Positions 46,507 through 56,171 of a stretch of DNA of 64,000 nucleotides are shown one piece after another (the stretch's first letter is position 1; each line of letters begins with the position of its first letter). The translations under genes and the position numbers were made by a program. This DNA is from Streptomyces sp. BA2 (GTDB lineage: Bacteria > Actinomycetota > Actinomycetes > Streptomycetales > Streptomycetaceae). The notes beneath the pieces were generated by a model, which saw only the letters and a program-made list of their open reading frames with translations, was not told where the DNA came from and ran no database searches. The stretch is from assembly GCF_009769735.1 (NCBI RefSeq), contig NZ_WSRO01000002.1:4786001-4850000 (forward strand), in the 5' to 3' direction.

Positions 46507-46953
46507 TTAGGCGGAGACGACCTCGATGTTGACCTGAGCGGCAACCTCGGGGTGCAGACGCACGGACGTCACGTGGGCGCCCAGCGTCTTGATCGGCGAG
46601 CCCAGCTCGACACGGCGCTTGTCGATCTTCGGACCACCGGCAGCCTCGATCGCCGAAGCGACGTCAGCCGGGGTGACGGAACCGAAGAGACGACCGGCGT
46701 CGCCGGAGCGGACGGCCAGACGGACCTTGACGCCCTCGAGCTTGGCCTTGACCTCGTTGGCCTGCTCGATGGTCGCGATCTCGTGGATCTTGCGAGCACG
46801 ACGGATCTGCTCGACGTCCTTTTCGCCACCCTTGGTCCAGCGGATCGCAAAGTTCCGCGGGATCAGGTAGTTGCGGGCGTAGCCGTCCTTGACGTCTACG
46901 ACCTCGCCGGCGGCACCGAGGCCGGAGACCTCGTGGGTGAGGATGATCTTCAT
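46507..46953 (-). CDS. rplI: 50S ribosomal protein L9
   Basis: This 148-residue protein starts [40 protein letters not shown], the conserved N-terminal L9 fold that binds 23S rRNA. The long connecting helix and the C-terminal domain ([38 protein letters not shown]) follow. It is the last gene of rpsF-ssb-rpsR-rplI, 18 bp after rpsR. Confidence 0.97.
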   Translation of the reverse strand: MKIILTHEVSGLGAAGEVVDVKDGYARNYLIPRNFAIRWTKGGEKDVEQIRRARKIHEIATIEQANEVKAKLEGVKVRLAVRSGDAGRLFGSVTPADVASAIEAAGGPKIDKRRVELGSPIKTLGAHVTSVRLHPEVAAQVNIEVVSA

Positions 46954-46971
46954 TAGTCAGTCACCCTTCCC

Positions 46972-47208
46972 TTATCGCGCGGTGGACGTGTAGGGCAGCA
47001 GCGCCATCTCACGGCTGTTCTTCACGGCCGTGGCGACGTCACGCTGGTGCTGCGTGCAGTTGCCGGTCACGCGGCGGGCACGGATCTTGCCGCGGTCGGA
47101 AATGAACTTCCGCAGCATGTTCGTGTCCTTGTAGTCCACGTACGTGACCTTGTCCTTGCAGAATGCGCAGACCTTCTTCTTAGGCTTGCGCACAGGCGGC
47201 TTCGCCAT
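46972..47208 (-). CDS. rpsR: 30S ribosomal protein S18
   Basis: This 78-residue protein has the S18 core [55 protein letters not shown] plus a later Cys (GNC) indicate the zinc-ribbon (C+) type, used when zinc is sufficient; streptomycetes often carry a cysteine-free copy elsewhere. It sits in the rpsF operon, 57 bp after ssb. Confidence 0.97.
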   Translation of the reverse strand: MAKPPVRKPKKKVCAFCKDKVTYVDYKDTNMLRKFISDRGKIRARRVTGNCTQHQRDVATAVKNSREMALLPYTSTAR

Positions 47209-47265
47209 GGTGTTTCTCCTGTGTGATCAAGAAGTGTGGGAACGGCCCACCCTTGGCCCTGAGGC

Positions 47266-47877
47266 CTAGAAGGGGGGCTCGTCCGAGTAGCCGCCGCCAG
47301 AGGAGCCGCCGGAGCCGCCGGAGCTTCCGCCCCAGCCACCGCCGCCGCCCTGCTGGCCGCCGCCGGCCGGCGCACCGGTCGCCCAGGGGTCGTCGGCGGG
47401 AGCACCGCCGCCGCCCTGCTGCTGACCGCCACCGGAGCCGCCGCCCCAGTTGCCGCCGCCCTGCTGGCCGCCGCCACCGCCGCCGCCGAATCCGCCGCCC
47501 TGGCCGCCTCGGCCGGTGGTCTTGGTGACCTTGGCCGTGGCGTTCTTCAAGCTGGCGCCGACTTCCTCGACGTCCAGCTCGTAGACCGTGCGCTTGATGC
47601 CCTCACGGTCCTCGTAGGACCGCTGCTTCAACCGGCCCTGCACGACGACGCGCATGCCTCGCTGAAGCGACTCCGCGACGTTCTCCGCCGCCTGACGCCA
47701 GACCGAGCAGGTGAGGAAGAGGCTCTCGCCGTCCTTCCACTCATTGGTCTGGCGGTCGAAGGTGCGGGGAGTGGACGCGACACGGAACTTCGCGACCGCC
47801 GCACCGGACGGGGTGAAGCGCAGCTCGGGGTCGTCGACAAGATTGCCGACGACCGTGATGACGGTCTCGCCTGCCAT
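47266..47877 (-). CDS. ssb: Single-stranded DNA-binding protein
   Basis: This 203-residue protein has an OB fold (about 1-115: [62 protein letters not shown]), a Gly/Gln-rich linker of about 75 residues and the acidic tip SDEPPF that docks partner proteins. It protects single-stranded DNA in replication and repair. Upstream, two 7-bp hairpins (47924-47940 and 47944-47961) lie between the rpsF end and the ssb start and may tune read-through or expression. Confidence 0.97.
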   Translation of the reverse strand: MAGETVITVVGNLVDDPELRFTPSGAAVAKFRVASTPRTFDRQTNEWKDGESLFLTCSVWRQAAENVAESLQRGMRVVVQGRLKQRSYEDREGIKRTVYELDVEEVGASLKNATAKVTKTTGRGGQGGGFGGGGGGGQQGGGNWGGGSGGGQQQGGGGAPADDPWATGAPAGGGQQGGGGGWGGSSGGSGGSSGGGYSDEPPF

Positions 47878-47957
47878 GGGGGAACCTCTCGGCGGGTTTG
47901 CTGCTGGCTGCTTTTGCTGCTGCTACTCGGATCCCGAGTACCGCTGAGCTACGAAGC

Positions 47958-48248
47958 TCAGTGGGTCTCGGGACGGAGGACCTTGGTCCGGAGGACCGAC
48001 TCGTTCAGGTTCATCTGGCGGTCGAGCTCCTTGACGACCGCAGGCTCGGCCTGGAGGTCGATGACCGAGTAGATGCCCTCGGGCTTCTTCTTGATCTCGT
48101 ACGAGAGACGACGACGGCCCCAGGTGTCGACCTTCTCAACCTTTCCGTTGCCCTCACGGACGACGGAGAGGAAGTTCTCGATCAACGGGGAGACAGCGCG
48201 CTCCTCGAGATCGGGGTCGAGGATGACCATCACTTCGTAGTGACGCAT
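47958..48248 (-). CDS. rpsF: 30S ribosomal protein S6
   Basis: This 96-residue protein starts [19 protein letters not shown] with [25 protein letters not shown] and ends [12 protein letters not shown], typical S6. The start at 48248 is fixed by a very strong AAAGGAGGTG. The longer open frame upstream is not coding. It is the first gene of rpsF-ssb-rpsR-rplI. Confidence 0.97.
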
Positions 48249-48524
48249 GTGGAACCCACCTCCTTTGGACTCAGCGGCCACGGTCGTTCCGTGGCAGGAG
48301 GGTCGTGATGCGTACGCAACGGTATCGGCAGCCACTGACAATCGGGCTCCCCGATCAGTAGACCGATCGGGAGTCCCTGCCATGGCCTGGGCAGACACCG
48401 GTGCAGACGGTACAGAGTACCCGCACCTGGGCTTCCGGTTGAAATCCGGCCGCGGAAGGGCAGAATCTGTACACATCGGGTGTGTATGGCGCTACAGTGC
48501 GCCGCCTTCCGCAGGAGGTGCCTT

Positions 48525-48836
48525 ATGGCACAGACATTGCGACCGAACAGCGCCGGCTCTCTCTTCGCCACGGACGGCAAGGCCCATCCCCTGCAGGACA
48601 CGCTGCTCGGCGTGACCCTGATCCTGGGTGCGATCGCCTTCGTCTCGGCGATGTTCCACAACCTCCACCTGCTCAGCTCATGGGCCGGCCTGGTGGGGAT
48701 CGCCACGGGTGCGTGGGGACAGTTCATCTCCGAGACGACCCGCGAGCGCTTCGGCCTGATCCTCGGCCTCGGCGCATCGGCGATCGGATTCTTCCTGGGT
48801 ATGGCCCACGGCGGACTCTTCGGCGGGCTCTGGTAG
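48525..48836 (+). CDS. Small two- to three-helix membrane protein
   Basis: This 103-residue protein has an N-terminal cytoplasmic stretch (MAQTLRPNSAGSLFATDGKAHPLQD) and hydrophobic segments TLLGVTLILGAIAFVSAMF, LLSSWAGLVGIATGAWGQFI and GLILGLGASAIGFFLGMAHGGL. I do not recognise a named family, though similar small proteins are conserved in streptomycetes beside rpsF and femX. AGGAGGTG before the ATG supports the start. It is divergent from rpsF. Confidence 0.8.
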   Translation: MAQTLRPNSAGSLFATDGKAHPLQDTLLGVTLILGAIAFVSAMFHNLHLLSSWAGLVGIATGAWGQFISETTRERFGLILGLGASAIGFFLGMAHGGLFGGLW

Positions 48837-48982
48837 CCGCCCCTCGACGCCCCCGCCGCGCATAGGGCGGGGGCCAAGGTTCCGTACGCCCAGACGGGGC
48901 GCTCTCGGGGCACAGTAGGCTTCGGCGCGAGAGCCGGAGCCCCTGTACCCATGGGGACACACCAGCCCGAGGAGCGCCCCGA

Positions 48983-50104
48983 ATGAGTCTGACCCTGAGG
49001 ACCATCAGTCGCGAGCAGCATCTGGCGTATATCCAGAGCCTGCCGTCGGCAAGTCATTGCCAGGTCCCGGCATGGGCGGATGTGAAGAGTGAATGGCGTT
49101 CGGAGAACCTGGGCTGGTTCGACGACCGGACCGGCGAACTCGTCGGTGCGGGCCTGGTGCTCTACCGCCAGCTGCCCAAGGTGAAGCGCTACCTCGCCTA
49201 CCTTCCCGAGGGCCCGGTCATCAATTGGTACGCCCCGAACCTGGACGACTGGCTGCAGCCGATGCTCGCGCATCTGAAGCGGCAGGGCGCCTTCTCCGTG
49301 AAGATGGGCCCGCCGGTCGTCATCCGGCGCTGGGACGCTCCCGCGATCAAGTCCGGCATCCAGAACCCGGACGTGAAGCGACTGCGGGACGTCGAGGCCA
49401 CGCACATCGAGCCGCGTGCCTTCGAAGTCTCCGACCGGCTGCGCAAGATGGGCTGGCAGCAGGGCGAGGACGGCGGCGCCGGCTTCGGTGACGTACAGCC
49501 GCGTTATGTCTTCCAAGTCCCGCTGGCCAACCGCTCCTTGGACGAGGTCCTCAAGGGCTTCAACCAGCTGTGGCGACGCAATATCAAGAAGGCTGAGAAG
49601 GCCGGCGTCGAGGTCGTCCAGGGCGGTTACGAGGACCTCGCCGAATGGCAGCGCCTCTACGAGATCACCGCGGTCCGCGACAAGTTCCGTCCGCGGCCGC
49701 TGGGTTACTTCCAGCAGATGTGGCGGGCCCTCAACTCCGAGGACCCCAACCGCATGCGGCTGTACTTCGCGCGGCACAACGGCGTGAACCTGTCCGCGGC
49801 GACGATGCTCGTCGTCGGCGGGCACGTCTGGTACTCCTACGGCGCGTCGGACAACATCGGCCGTGAGGTCAGGCCCTCGAACGCGATGCAGTGGCGGATG
49901 CTCCGGGACGCCTACGCGCTCGGCGCCACCGTCTATGACTTGCGGGGCATCTCCGACTCTCTGGACGAGACGGACCACCTCTTCGGACTGATTCAGTTCA
50001 AGGTGGGCACGGGTGGAGAGGCTGTCGAGTACATCGGCGAGTGGGACTTCCCGCTCAACAAGCTGCTCCACAAGGCGCTCGACATCTACATGTCGCGTCG
50101 CTGA
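48983..50104 (+). CDS. femX: FemX-like lipid II aminoacyltransferase (FemAB family)
   Basis: This 373-residue protein has the duplicated GNAT-like FemAB fold. Landmarks are HCQVPAWADVKSEW, LPKVKRYLAYLPEGPVINW, LWRRNIKKAEKAGVEV, and DLRGISDSLDETDHLFGLIQFKVGTGGEAVEYIGEWDFPLNKLL. FemX adds the first glycine from Gly-tRNA to the stem peptide of lipid II. Streptomycetes use one Gly for their LL-Dap wall, and S. coelicolor has an essential femX in this place. GAGGAG lies eight bases before the ATG. It is followed by the racemase-fold gene. Confidence 0.9.
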   Translation: MSLTLRTISREQHLAYIQSLPSASHCQVPAWADVKSEWRSENLGWFDDRTGELVGAGLVLYRQLPKVKRYLAYLPEGPVINWYAPNLDDWLQPMLAHLKRQGAFSVKMGPPVVIRRWDAPAIKSGIQNPDVKRLRDVEATHIEPRAFEVSDRLRKMGWQQGEDGGAGFGDVQPRYVFQVPLANRSLDEVLKGFNQLWRRNIKKAEKAGVEVVQGGYEDLAEWQRLYEITAVRDKFRPRPLGYFQQMWRALNSEDPNRMRLYFARHNGVNLSAATMLVVGGHVWYSYGASDNIGREVRPSNAMQWRMLRDAYALGATVYDLRGISDSLDETDHLFGLIQFKVGTGGEAVEYIGEWDFPLNKLLHKALDIYMSRR

Positions 50105-50194
50105 CCGCACCGCCCCGGCACAATTCGCGCAACCACGAATAGTCTTCATACCTCTGATACACCGCAGCCACGAGAAAGGTTCCGGGATCCGGCC

Positions 50195-51226
50195 ATGGCG
50201 CTCACGCTCTATGTCGACACCGCGCGCTGGCGGGCACACCACAAGCACGTGCTGGAGCAGTTCCCGGGAATCGTCCCGGTCTGCAAGGGCAACGGCTACG
50301 GCTTCGGTCATGAGCGCCTCGCGGAAGAAGCGACCCGCTTCGGCTCCGACGTCCTCGCCGTCGGCACCACGTACGAAGCCGCCCGGATCAAGGACTGGTT
50401 CAGCGGTGACCTGCTGGTCCTGACCCCGTTCCGGCGGGGCGAGGAGCCCGTGCCGCTGCCCGACCGCGTCATCCGCTCCGTGTCGTCCCTGGACGGCGTA
50501 CACGGCCTCGTGGGCGCCCGCGTCGTCATCGAGGTCATGTCCTCGATGAAGCGGCACGGCGTGAGCGAGCAGGAGCTCTCACAGCTGCACGCGGCCATCG
50601 AGGACGTGCGGCTCGAGGGCTTCGCGATCCACCTGCCGCTGGACCGCACCGACGGCTCGGATGCCGTCGAGGAGGTCATCGGCTGGATGGACCGGCTGCG
50701 TGCTGCCCGTCTTCCGCTGCACACGATGTTCGTCAGCCACCTCAAGGCCAACGAACTCGCCCGCCTGCAGCAGCAGTTCCCCCAGACGCGTTTCCGCGCG
50801 CGCATCGGTACGCATCTGTGGCTGGGTGACCACGAGGCCACCGAGTACCGCGGCGCCGTCCTGGATGTCACGCAGGTGACCAAGGGCGACCGCTTCGGCT
50901 ACCGCCAGCAGAAGGTCGCGTCCGACGGCTGGCTGGTCGTCGTCGCGGGCGGCACGTCGCACGGCGTCGGCCTGGAGGCCCCGAAGGCGCTGCACGGCAT
51001 GGTGCCGCGTGCGAAGGGCGTGGCCCGCGCGGGCCTCGCGACCGTCAACCGCAACCTCTCGCCGTTCGTCTGGGGCGGCAAGCAGCGCTGGTTCGCGGAG
51101 CCGCCGCACATGCAGGTCTCCATCCTCTTCGTACCCTCGGACGCTCCGGAGCCGAAGGTGGGCGAGGAGCTGGTGGCCCATCTGCGCCACACCACCACGC
51201 AGTTCGACCGCATCGTCGACCGCTGA
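50195..51226 (+). CDS. Alanine racemase-fold PLP protein
   Basis: This 343-residue protein has the fold-type III PLP barrel of alanine racemase: PVCKGNGYGFGHERLAEEA gives the PLP lysine (Lys31), with DVLAVGTTYEAARI and SRGADELAR-like segments replaced by LPLHTMFVSHLKANEL. A C-terminal beta part follows (GDRFGYRQQKVASDGWLVVVAGGTSHGVGLEAP). It is shorter than true Alr and lacks recognisable Alr C-domain motifs around the catalytic Tyr. It sits directly after femX on the same strand, so a role in the amino-acid supply or editing of wall peptides is inferred. Confidence 0.8.
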   Translation: MALTLYVDTARWRAHHKHVLEQFPGIVPVCKGNGYGFGHERLAEEATRFGSDVLAVGTTYEAARIKDWFSGDLLVLTPFRRGEEPVPLPDRVIRSVSSLDGVHGLVGARVVIEVMSSMKRHGVSEQELSQLHAAIEDVRLEGFAIHLPLDRTDGSDAVEEVIGWMDRLRAARLPLHTMFVSHLKANELARLQQQFPQTRFRARIGTHLWLGDHEATEYRGAVLDVTQVTKGDRFGYRQQKVASDGWLVVVAGGTSHGVGLEAPKALHGMVPRAKGVARAGLATVNRNLSPFVWGGKQRWFAEPPHMQVSILFVPSDAPEPKVGEELVAHLRHTTTQFDRIVDR

Positions 51227-51257
51227 TCGCGGCCGGAACGACCACAGACTGAACAGA

Positions 51258-51299
51258 CTGAAGGGCCAGGAGCGACAGTCGTCGTTCCTGGCCCTTCAG
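51258..51299 (+). terminator. Terminator and short repeats after the racemase-fold gene
   Basis: A 19-bp stem (51258-51276 with 51281-51299, one G-T pair) with loop AGTC lies 31 bp past the stop. Its right arm is then repeated in degenerate form (GTCGTTCCTGGCCCTCA-like units) until about 51350. Confidence 0.85.
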
Positions 51300-51365
51300 G
51301 CGTTCCCGGCCCATCAGTCGTTCCTGGCCCTCAGTCGTTCCCGACCACCCCAGCGGCCTGTTCGC

Positions 51366-52904
51366 TCAGGGCGAAACGTCGCCCGACGTCGTCCCCCATC
51401 GCACCTGGGGCGCCTCGGTGGCGTGCACCGCGTGCCGCGGCGGATGGGCCGCCTGACCGAGGACGAAGACGTCCTGTGCGCCGTCCAGGACGCCCCCTGA
51501 GGGGTCATCGTCCCCGGACCGCCGCACCGGGTCCCTCTCCGGCATCAGGATGTCGCGTACGACCACGGCACACAGGTACAGCGTCCCCAGCAGGTGGACC
51601 ACGATGGCGAGTTGATAGCCCTCGGTCGGCAGTCCCTTGTGAGCGTCTCCGCTTGTCGTGTACGCGAGGTACAGCCAGATCCCCAGGAAGTACGCGACCT
51701 CGCAGGCCTGCCAGATCAGGAAGTCACGCCAGCGCGGCCGGGCCAGCGCTGCGAGGGGAATCAGCCACAGTACGTACTGCGGCGAGTAGACCTTGTTGGT
51801 GAGGATGAACGCGGCGACCACCAGGAAGGCGAGCTGCGCGAAGCGCGGGCGGCGCGGTGCGGTCAGTCCCAGTGCTCCGACCCCGAGGCAGGCAAGCAGC
51901 ATCAGCGCCGTCGCCAAGGTGTTGACCGTGTCCGTGGACAGCGGGTCGTCCATGCGCTGCGAGAGGATCAGCCAGAACGAGCCGAAGTCGACGCCCCGCT
52001 CCTGGCTGAAGGTGTAGAACTTCGCCCAGCCCTCGCGGATGTGGAAGCCCGTCGCGTCATGCGTGATCATCACCGGCAGGTTCACCACGAGCCAGGCCCC
52101 CACCGCGGCCCCGGCCGTCATGAGGAACGGCCGCCAGCGCCCTGCCCGCCAGCACAGGATGAGCAGTGGCCCCAGGAGCAGCGCCGGGTAGAGCTTCGCG
52201 GCGGTCGCCAGGCCCAGCAGGACGCCCGCGGAGAACGTCCCCCCGCGCGCCCACATCAGCATCGCGGCAGCCGTGAGAGCAACGGCGAACAGGTCCCAGT
52301 TGATGGTGGCCGTCAGCGCGAAGGCGGGTGCCAGGGCGACCATCAGGCCGTCCCAGGGGCGGCGCCTGTGAGTGCGGGCGACACAGACGGCGATGACCGC
52401 CGTACAGGCCATCAGCATCCCGGCATTGACCATCCAGTAGAACTTCTCCTGGTGCTGGATGCTGCCGCTGCCCGGTGTCAGCCAGGAGGCCACCTCCATG
52501 AACACACCGGTCAGCACCGGGTACTCGAGGTACTCCATGTCGCCGGGCAGCTTGTCGAAGTAGGGCACGAGCCCGTCGGCGAAACCACGCCCCTGGTAGA
52601 GGTGCGGGATGTCGGAGTAGCAGGCGTGCGTGTACTGCGAGCTCGCGCCCTGAAACCAGGCGCCGTCGTAGCACGGCATCTTCTGCACCATGCCGAGCGC
52701 GAACATCCCGATGGCCACGAGCGCGATGACGCGTACGGGAGTCCACCATGTCGCCGCGTACAGCACTCTGCGGCCGATGGGTCCACCGATCAGCTCGCTG
52801 CCGGCCGCGGCGACCTCATCCTCCTTGGTCGGCCGTACGGGCTCCGGCTGTTGCGCACTGGTGGTCTTGTGCACGCTCGTGCGCGTCGTCTCTGCACTGG
52901 GCAT
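51366..52904 (-). CDS. GT87-family membrane mannosyltransferase (DUF2029)
   Basis: This 512-residue protein has about ten membrane helices. Early features are VIALVAIGMFALGM and YSDIPHLYQGRGFADGLVPYFD with the acidic loop, then WVLL-type repeats such as SVQ-free LGLATAAKLYPALLLGPLLILCWRAG and KVYSPQYVLWLIPL. It resembles polyprenyl-phosphate-mannose-dependent alpha-1,2-mannosyltransferases (GT87) of actinomycetes, which extend phosphatidylinositol mannosides or glycoproteins outside the membrane. The ATG at 52904 has GGCAGG nine bases before it; 52913 is an alternative. The C-terminal 60 residues are hydrophilic. Confidence 0.85.
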   Translation of the reverse strand: MPSAETTRTSVHKTTSAQQPEPVRPTKEDEVAAAGSELIGGPIGRRVLYAATWWTPVRVIALVAIGMFALGMVQKMPCYDGAWFQGASSQYTHACYSDIPHLYQGRGFADGLVPYFDKLPGDMEYLEYPVLTGVFMEVASWLTPGSGSIQHQEKFYWMVNAGMLMACTAVIAVCVARTHRRRPWDGLMVALAPAFALTATINWDLFAVALTAAAMLMWARGGTFSAGVLLGLATAAKLYPALLLGPLLILCWRAGRWRPFLMTAGAAVGAWLVVNLPVMITHDATGFHIREGWAKFYTFSQERGVDFGSFWLILSQRMDDPLSTDTVNTLATALMLLACLGVGALGLTAPRRPRFAQLAFLVVAAFILTNKVYSPQYVLWLIPLAALARPRWRDFLIWQACEVAYFLGIWLYLAYTTSGDAHKGLPTEGYQLAIVVHLLGTLYLCAVVVRDILMPERDPVRRSGDDDPSGGVLDGAQDVFVLGQAAHPPRHAVHATEAPQVRWGTTSGDVSP

Positions 52905-52937
52905 GCCGCACATCCTGCCGTACGCGCCTGAGAACAC

Positions 52938-52978
52938 GACGAGGGCCGCCACACCGGTGCGGTGTGGCGGCCCTCGTC
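52938..52978 (-). terminator. Strong terminator downstream of the PBP gene
   Basis: A perfect 18-bp stem (52938-52955 with 52961-52978) with loop GGTGC lies 70 bp past the PBP stop and before the GT87 start. It should end PBP transcription. Confidence 0.88.
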
Positions 52979-52995
52979 AGCGCTCAGCGGCGCAT

Positions 52996-53009
52996 GTTTC
53001 ACGTGAAAC
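52996..53009. promoter_or_regulatory. parS site (first of a pair)
   Basis: Exact GTTTCACGTGAAAC. A second copy begins 19 bp further on. Confidence 0.94.
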
Positions 53010-53014
53010 CGGGT

Positions 53015-53028
53015 GTTTCACGTGAAAC
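53015..53028. promoter_or_regulatory. parS site (second of a pair)
   Basis: Exact GTTTCACGTGAAAC inside a 24-bp perfect palindrome (53010-53033). The spacing of 19 bp between pair centres puts both on nearly the same DNA face. Confidence 0.94.
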
Positions 53029-53047
53029 ACCCGCACAGGGAAGCAGG

Positions 53048-55798
53048 TCAGCCGTCCGGGCCCCCGAGCCAGCCTCCGTTGCCGCTTCCGTTGTTGCCTC
53101 CGCCACCTGTCGGTTCATCGGTGGCCGGTGGCGACTCCCCGCCGGTACTGCCGTCGGTGTCCCCACCTTCGGACGCACCTCCGTTGTTGTTGCACTGCCA
53201 GTCCCAGTCGGCACAGGACTCACCGGGGTCGGGGGTTTCTGAGGGGCTCGGCGACGGCCCGGTATCCGAGGGGCTCGGCGAGGGGGACTTCTCCGGCTCC
53301 TCGGTCTTCGACGGGGTCGGGCTCGGAGCGGGCGGCGGGGTCTCACCGACGACCGAACCAATCGGGTCCGGCACGGGGAAGTTCTCCACACGAGCGCCCT
53401 TCAGGGCCTGCTCCATGTAGTCCTGCCAGATCTGCGCGGGGAACGAGGCACCGTGGATCTTCTCCTCGCCACCCGTACCGAACATCTCCAGGAACTCGCG
53501 CTTCTTGTTCCCTTCGTTGTCGTCGAGGCGGTACATGCTGATCGCGGTGGAAAGCTGCGGGGTGTACCCGACGAACCAGGCGGACTTGTTGCCGTCGGTC
53601 GTACCGGTCTTGCCCGCCACCTGGCGGCCGCTCAGCTGGGCCGAGGTGCCCGTGCCCTTCTCGACGACGGTCCTGAGCACGTCGGTGACGTTGTCGGCGA
53701 CCGACTCGTCGAAGGCGCGCTTGGTCTGCGACTCGTGCTGGTAGACGGTGTTGCCCTTGTGCTCGACCTTCTTGACCGAGTACGGATCGTTCTGCTTGCC
53801 GCTGGACGCGAAGGTGGAGTACGCGCCGGCCATGCGGATCGCGCTCGGAGAGGACGTACCGAGGGAGAAGGATGGGTAATTGGCGCTGGCCAGGCTGTTC
53901 TCCTTGATGCCGGAAGCGATGGCAGCCTCCTTCACCTTGTCCAGGCCGACGTCCATGCCGAGCTGCACATAGGCCGAGTTGACGGACTCCCGCATCGCTT
54001 CACGGAGGTCGATCTGGTAGGTCGGCGCGTTGTACGACTGGTCACCGTCGTTGGTCTGCAGCCATTCCTTGCCTTCTCGGTCCGTCCAGATGCTGTCGTT
54101 GTAGTTCTTGATCTTGAGCTTGTTCTTGCCGCTGTAGAGGCTCTTGGGGTTGACAATCGTGCGCTGAGTCTCGTCCTGGACTTCCGGCCCGTCCTTGGCG
54201 CGCGTCCCGTCCTTGAACGCCGCTGCCAGCACGAAGGGCTTGAACGTCGAGCCGACCTGCGCACCGGTCTGGTCCGCGTTGTTGGTGAAGTGCTTGGTCG
54301 CGTCCTCACCGCCGTAGATGGCCTCGATCGCCCCGTTCTTGGGATTCACGGACGCGCCACCGAACTGGACGTGCGTGTCCTTGTCAGGACGCTGTTTGGG
54401 TTTGATCTTCGCCTTGCGGACCTTCTCCACGGACTTCTCGAGTTCCTTGACCTTGGTCCTGTCGAAGGTCGTGTGGATCTCGTAGCCGCCCTGCTGGAGG
54501 TCGTTGGCCGTGATCTGGCCGTCGCTATTGTTGATCACGTAGGCCTTGGCAAGGTCGACCAGGTATCCGACCTGACCACCCAGCTGAGCGTTGGAGCGAG
54601 GGTTGTGCAGCCTCGGGAATTCCTTGTACTTGTTCCGGACCTCGGCGGTCAGGTGACCGTCCTTGACCTCTTCGTCGAGGATCCAGTTCCAGCGCTTGGT
54701 GGCCCGCTCGGTGTTGGCTTCCCGAGAGGCCGCCGGGTCGACCTCGGGGGAGCCCGCCGGGTCGTAGTACGTGGCGCCCTTGAGGACCGTCGCCAGGAGC
54801 GCGCACTGGCTGGGGTTCAGGTCGGCGGCGTCCTTGTCGAAGTAGGCGCGGGCGGCGGCCTGGATGCCATAGGCCCCGCGGCCGTAGTAGGCGGTGTTGA
54901 GGTACCCCGCCATGATGTCTTCCTTGGAGACCGTCCGGCCGACCTTTATGGAGATGAAGAGCTCTTTGAACTTACGCGTGAACGTCTGCGACTGGTCTCC
55001 CAGGCGCGCGTTCTTCACGTACTGCTGAGTGATGGTCGAGCCACCCTGGGTCTCGCCGCCCTTGGCCATGTTGACCAGGGCACGCGTGATGCCCATGGGG
55101 TCGACGCCCTTGTCGTCCTCGAACGTCTTGTTCTCGGCCGAGATGACGGCGGTGCGCATCGCCACGGGGATCTTGTCGAAGTCGATGATCTGGCGGTTCG
55201 TCTCACCGCCGGTCGCGACCATCTGCTTGCCGTCGGCCCAGTAGTAGACGTTGTTCTGCGCCTTGGCCGCTTCGTCGACCTTCGGCACCTCCACCAAGGC
55301 GTACGCGATCCCCGTGATCGCCATCAGGCTGCCGAGGAGGCCGACGAACAGGCCGGTGACCAGACGCCAGGACGGAACCCAGCGCCGCAGACCATCCTTG
55401 TTCGCACGCGGGTAGTCGATGAACCGCTTCTTGCGGGGCTCATGACCGCCACGGCCTCGGCCGCGGCCCGGCCCGTTCGGGCCACCACCGCCGCGCCGAC
55501 CGCCGCCACCGGCGCCTCCGCGCCCGGCACCGGCTCCTTCGGCCGCTCTGCGGCGGCCTCCGCCCGCGCCGACAGCACCACTGCGCTGCGCGGCACGACG
55601 GGCCTCGGCACGGCCGCCGTAGGAACGGTCCCCGTCGTCAGGGGCCCCTGATCCGTGCGAACCGGTTGAGGAAGTGGGCGATCCAGTGGCGCCACGCGGT
55701 GCCGCGCGGCGACCCGACGACGCGCCTGGGACGCCGCGTCTGGCCGCGGCGCGTCCGCCGCCCTGCGGCTGCGGCGGTTTGCGACGGTGCTCGCTCAT
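53048..55798 (-). CDS. Class A penicillin-binding protein (transglycosylase/transpeptidase)
   Basis: This 916-residue bifunctional wall synthase has a Gly/Arg-rich cytoplasmic head of about 130 residues and a membrane anchor (LVTGLFVGLLGSLMAITGIAYALV). The GT51 domain has QGGSTITQQYVKNARL and YLNTAYYGRGAYGI. The transpeptidase has GSTFKPF (SxxK), SVNSAYVQLG (SxN) and GKTGTTDGNKSAWFVGYTP (KTG). A Pro/Ser/Gly-rich extracellular tail of about 130 residues ends the protein; it contains the only late Cys pair. It polymerises and cross-links lipid II. GAGGAG lies ten bases before the ATG. Confidence 0.94.
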   Translation of the reverse strand: MSEHRRKPPQPQGGGRAAARRGVPGASSGRRAAPRGATGSPTSSTGSHGSGAPDDGDRSYGGRAEARRAAQRSGAVGAGGGRRRAAEGAGAGRGGAGGGGRRGGGGPNGPGRGRGRGGHEPRKKRFIDYPRANKDGLRRWVPSWRLVTGLFVGLLGSLMAITGIAYALVEVPKVDEAAKAQNNVYYWADGKQMVATGGETNRQIIDFDKIPVAMRTAVISAENKTFEDDKGVDPMGITRALVNMAKGGETQGGSTITQQYVKNARLGDQSQTFTRKFKELFISIKVGRTVSKEDIMAGYLNTAYYGRGAYGIQAAARAYFDKDAADLNPSQCALLATVLKGATYYDPAGSPEVDPAASREANTERATKRWNWILDEEVKDGHLTAEVRNKYKEFPRLHNPRSNAQLGGQVGYLVDLAKAYVINNSDGQITANDLQQGGYEIHTTFDRTKVKELEKSVEKVRKAKIKPKQRPDKDTHVQFGGASVNPKNGAIEAIYGGEDATKHFTNNADQTGAQVGSTFKPFVLAAAFKDGTRAKDGPEVQDETQRTIVNPKSLYSGKNKLKIKNYNDSIWTDREGKEWLQTNDGDQSYNAPTYQIDLREAMRESVNSAYVQLGMDVGLDKVKEAAIASGIKENSLASANYPSFSLGTSSPSAIRMAGAYSTFASSGKQNDPYSVKKVEHKGNTVYQHESQTKRAFDESVADNVTDVLRTVVEKGTGTSAQLSGRQVAGKTGTTDGNKSAWFVGYTPQLSTAISMYRLDDNEGNKKREFLEMFGTGGEEKIHGASFPAQIWQDYMEQALKGARVENFPVPDPIGSVVGETPPPAPSPTPSKTEEPEKSPSPSPSDTGPSPSPSETPDPGESCADWDWQCNNNGGASEGGDTDGSTGGESPPATDEPTGGGGNNGSGNGGWLGGPDG

Positions 55799-56171
55799 CG
55801 AACGATTACTCCTCGGGCAGGCGCAGGTATCCGCGCCTGGAAACGGCGGCTGGTTTCCGGTCCCCCCGAAGTACGGATGCGCCCTTCTCAGCGCTCATCC
55901 GCACTACACCAGGGACAACGACGCCCTCACGCGTCACTTGGTTCCCGGCGGTCTGCATGGCGCACAGACTACGCACCGTCAAAACCCTCTTAGGGCAGAA
56001 GTTCACCCCAAATCAGGCAAGTTACTTCCTACGAATCGGTGATGTGATGCCGTTCACCGTTTCCCCCCTTGCCCCAGCAGGAAGGCCGTTCTATCGTCTC
56101 GATGTATCGAGTCGATACATCAGCTCGGCATAAAGACCGTGTCGACAGACGCTGGCAGACGGGAGGCGAAG
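55799..56171. other. Divergent PBP-padR intergenic region
   Basis: No gene is seen in this 373-bp gap. It must hold the promoters of the PBP gene (minus) and of padR-ino1 (plus). The clear element is the 21-bp palindrome at 56101-56121. Confidence 0.55.
56101..56121. promoter_or_regulatory. Likely PadR operator
   Basis: Half-sites GATGTATCGA and TCGATACATC flank a single G, a perfect 21-bp palindrome starting 71 bp before the padR ATG. The outer ATGT...ACAT agrees with known PadR-family sites, so autoregulation of padR-ino1 is likely. Confidence 0.75.

Noticed and set aside
53453..55651. 732-codon open frame opposite the PBP gene
   Set aside because: Shadow of a gene with clear penicillin-binding motifs; no recognisable fold.
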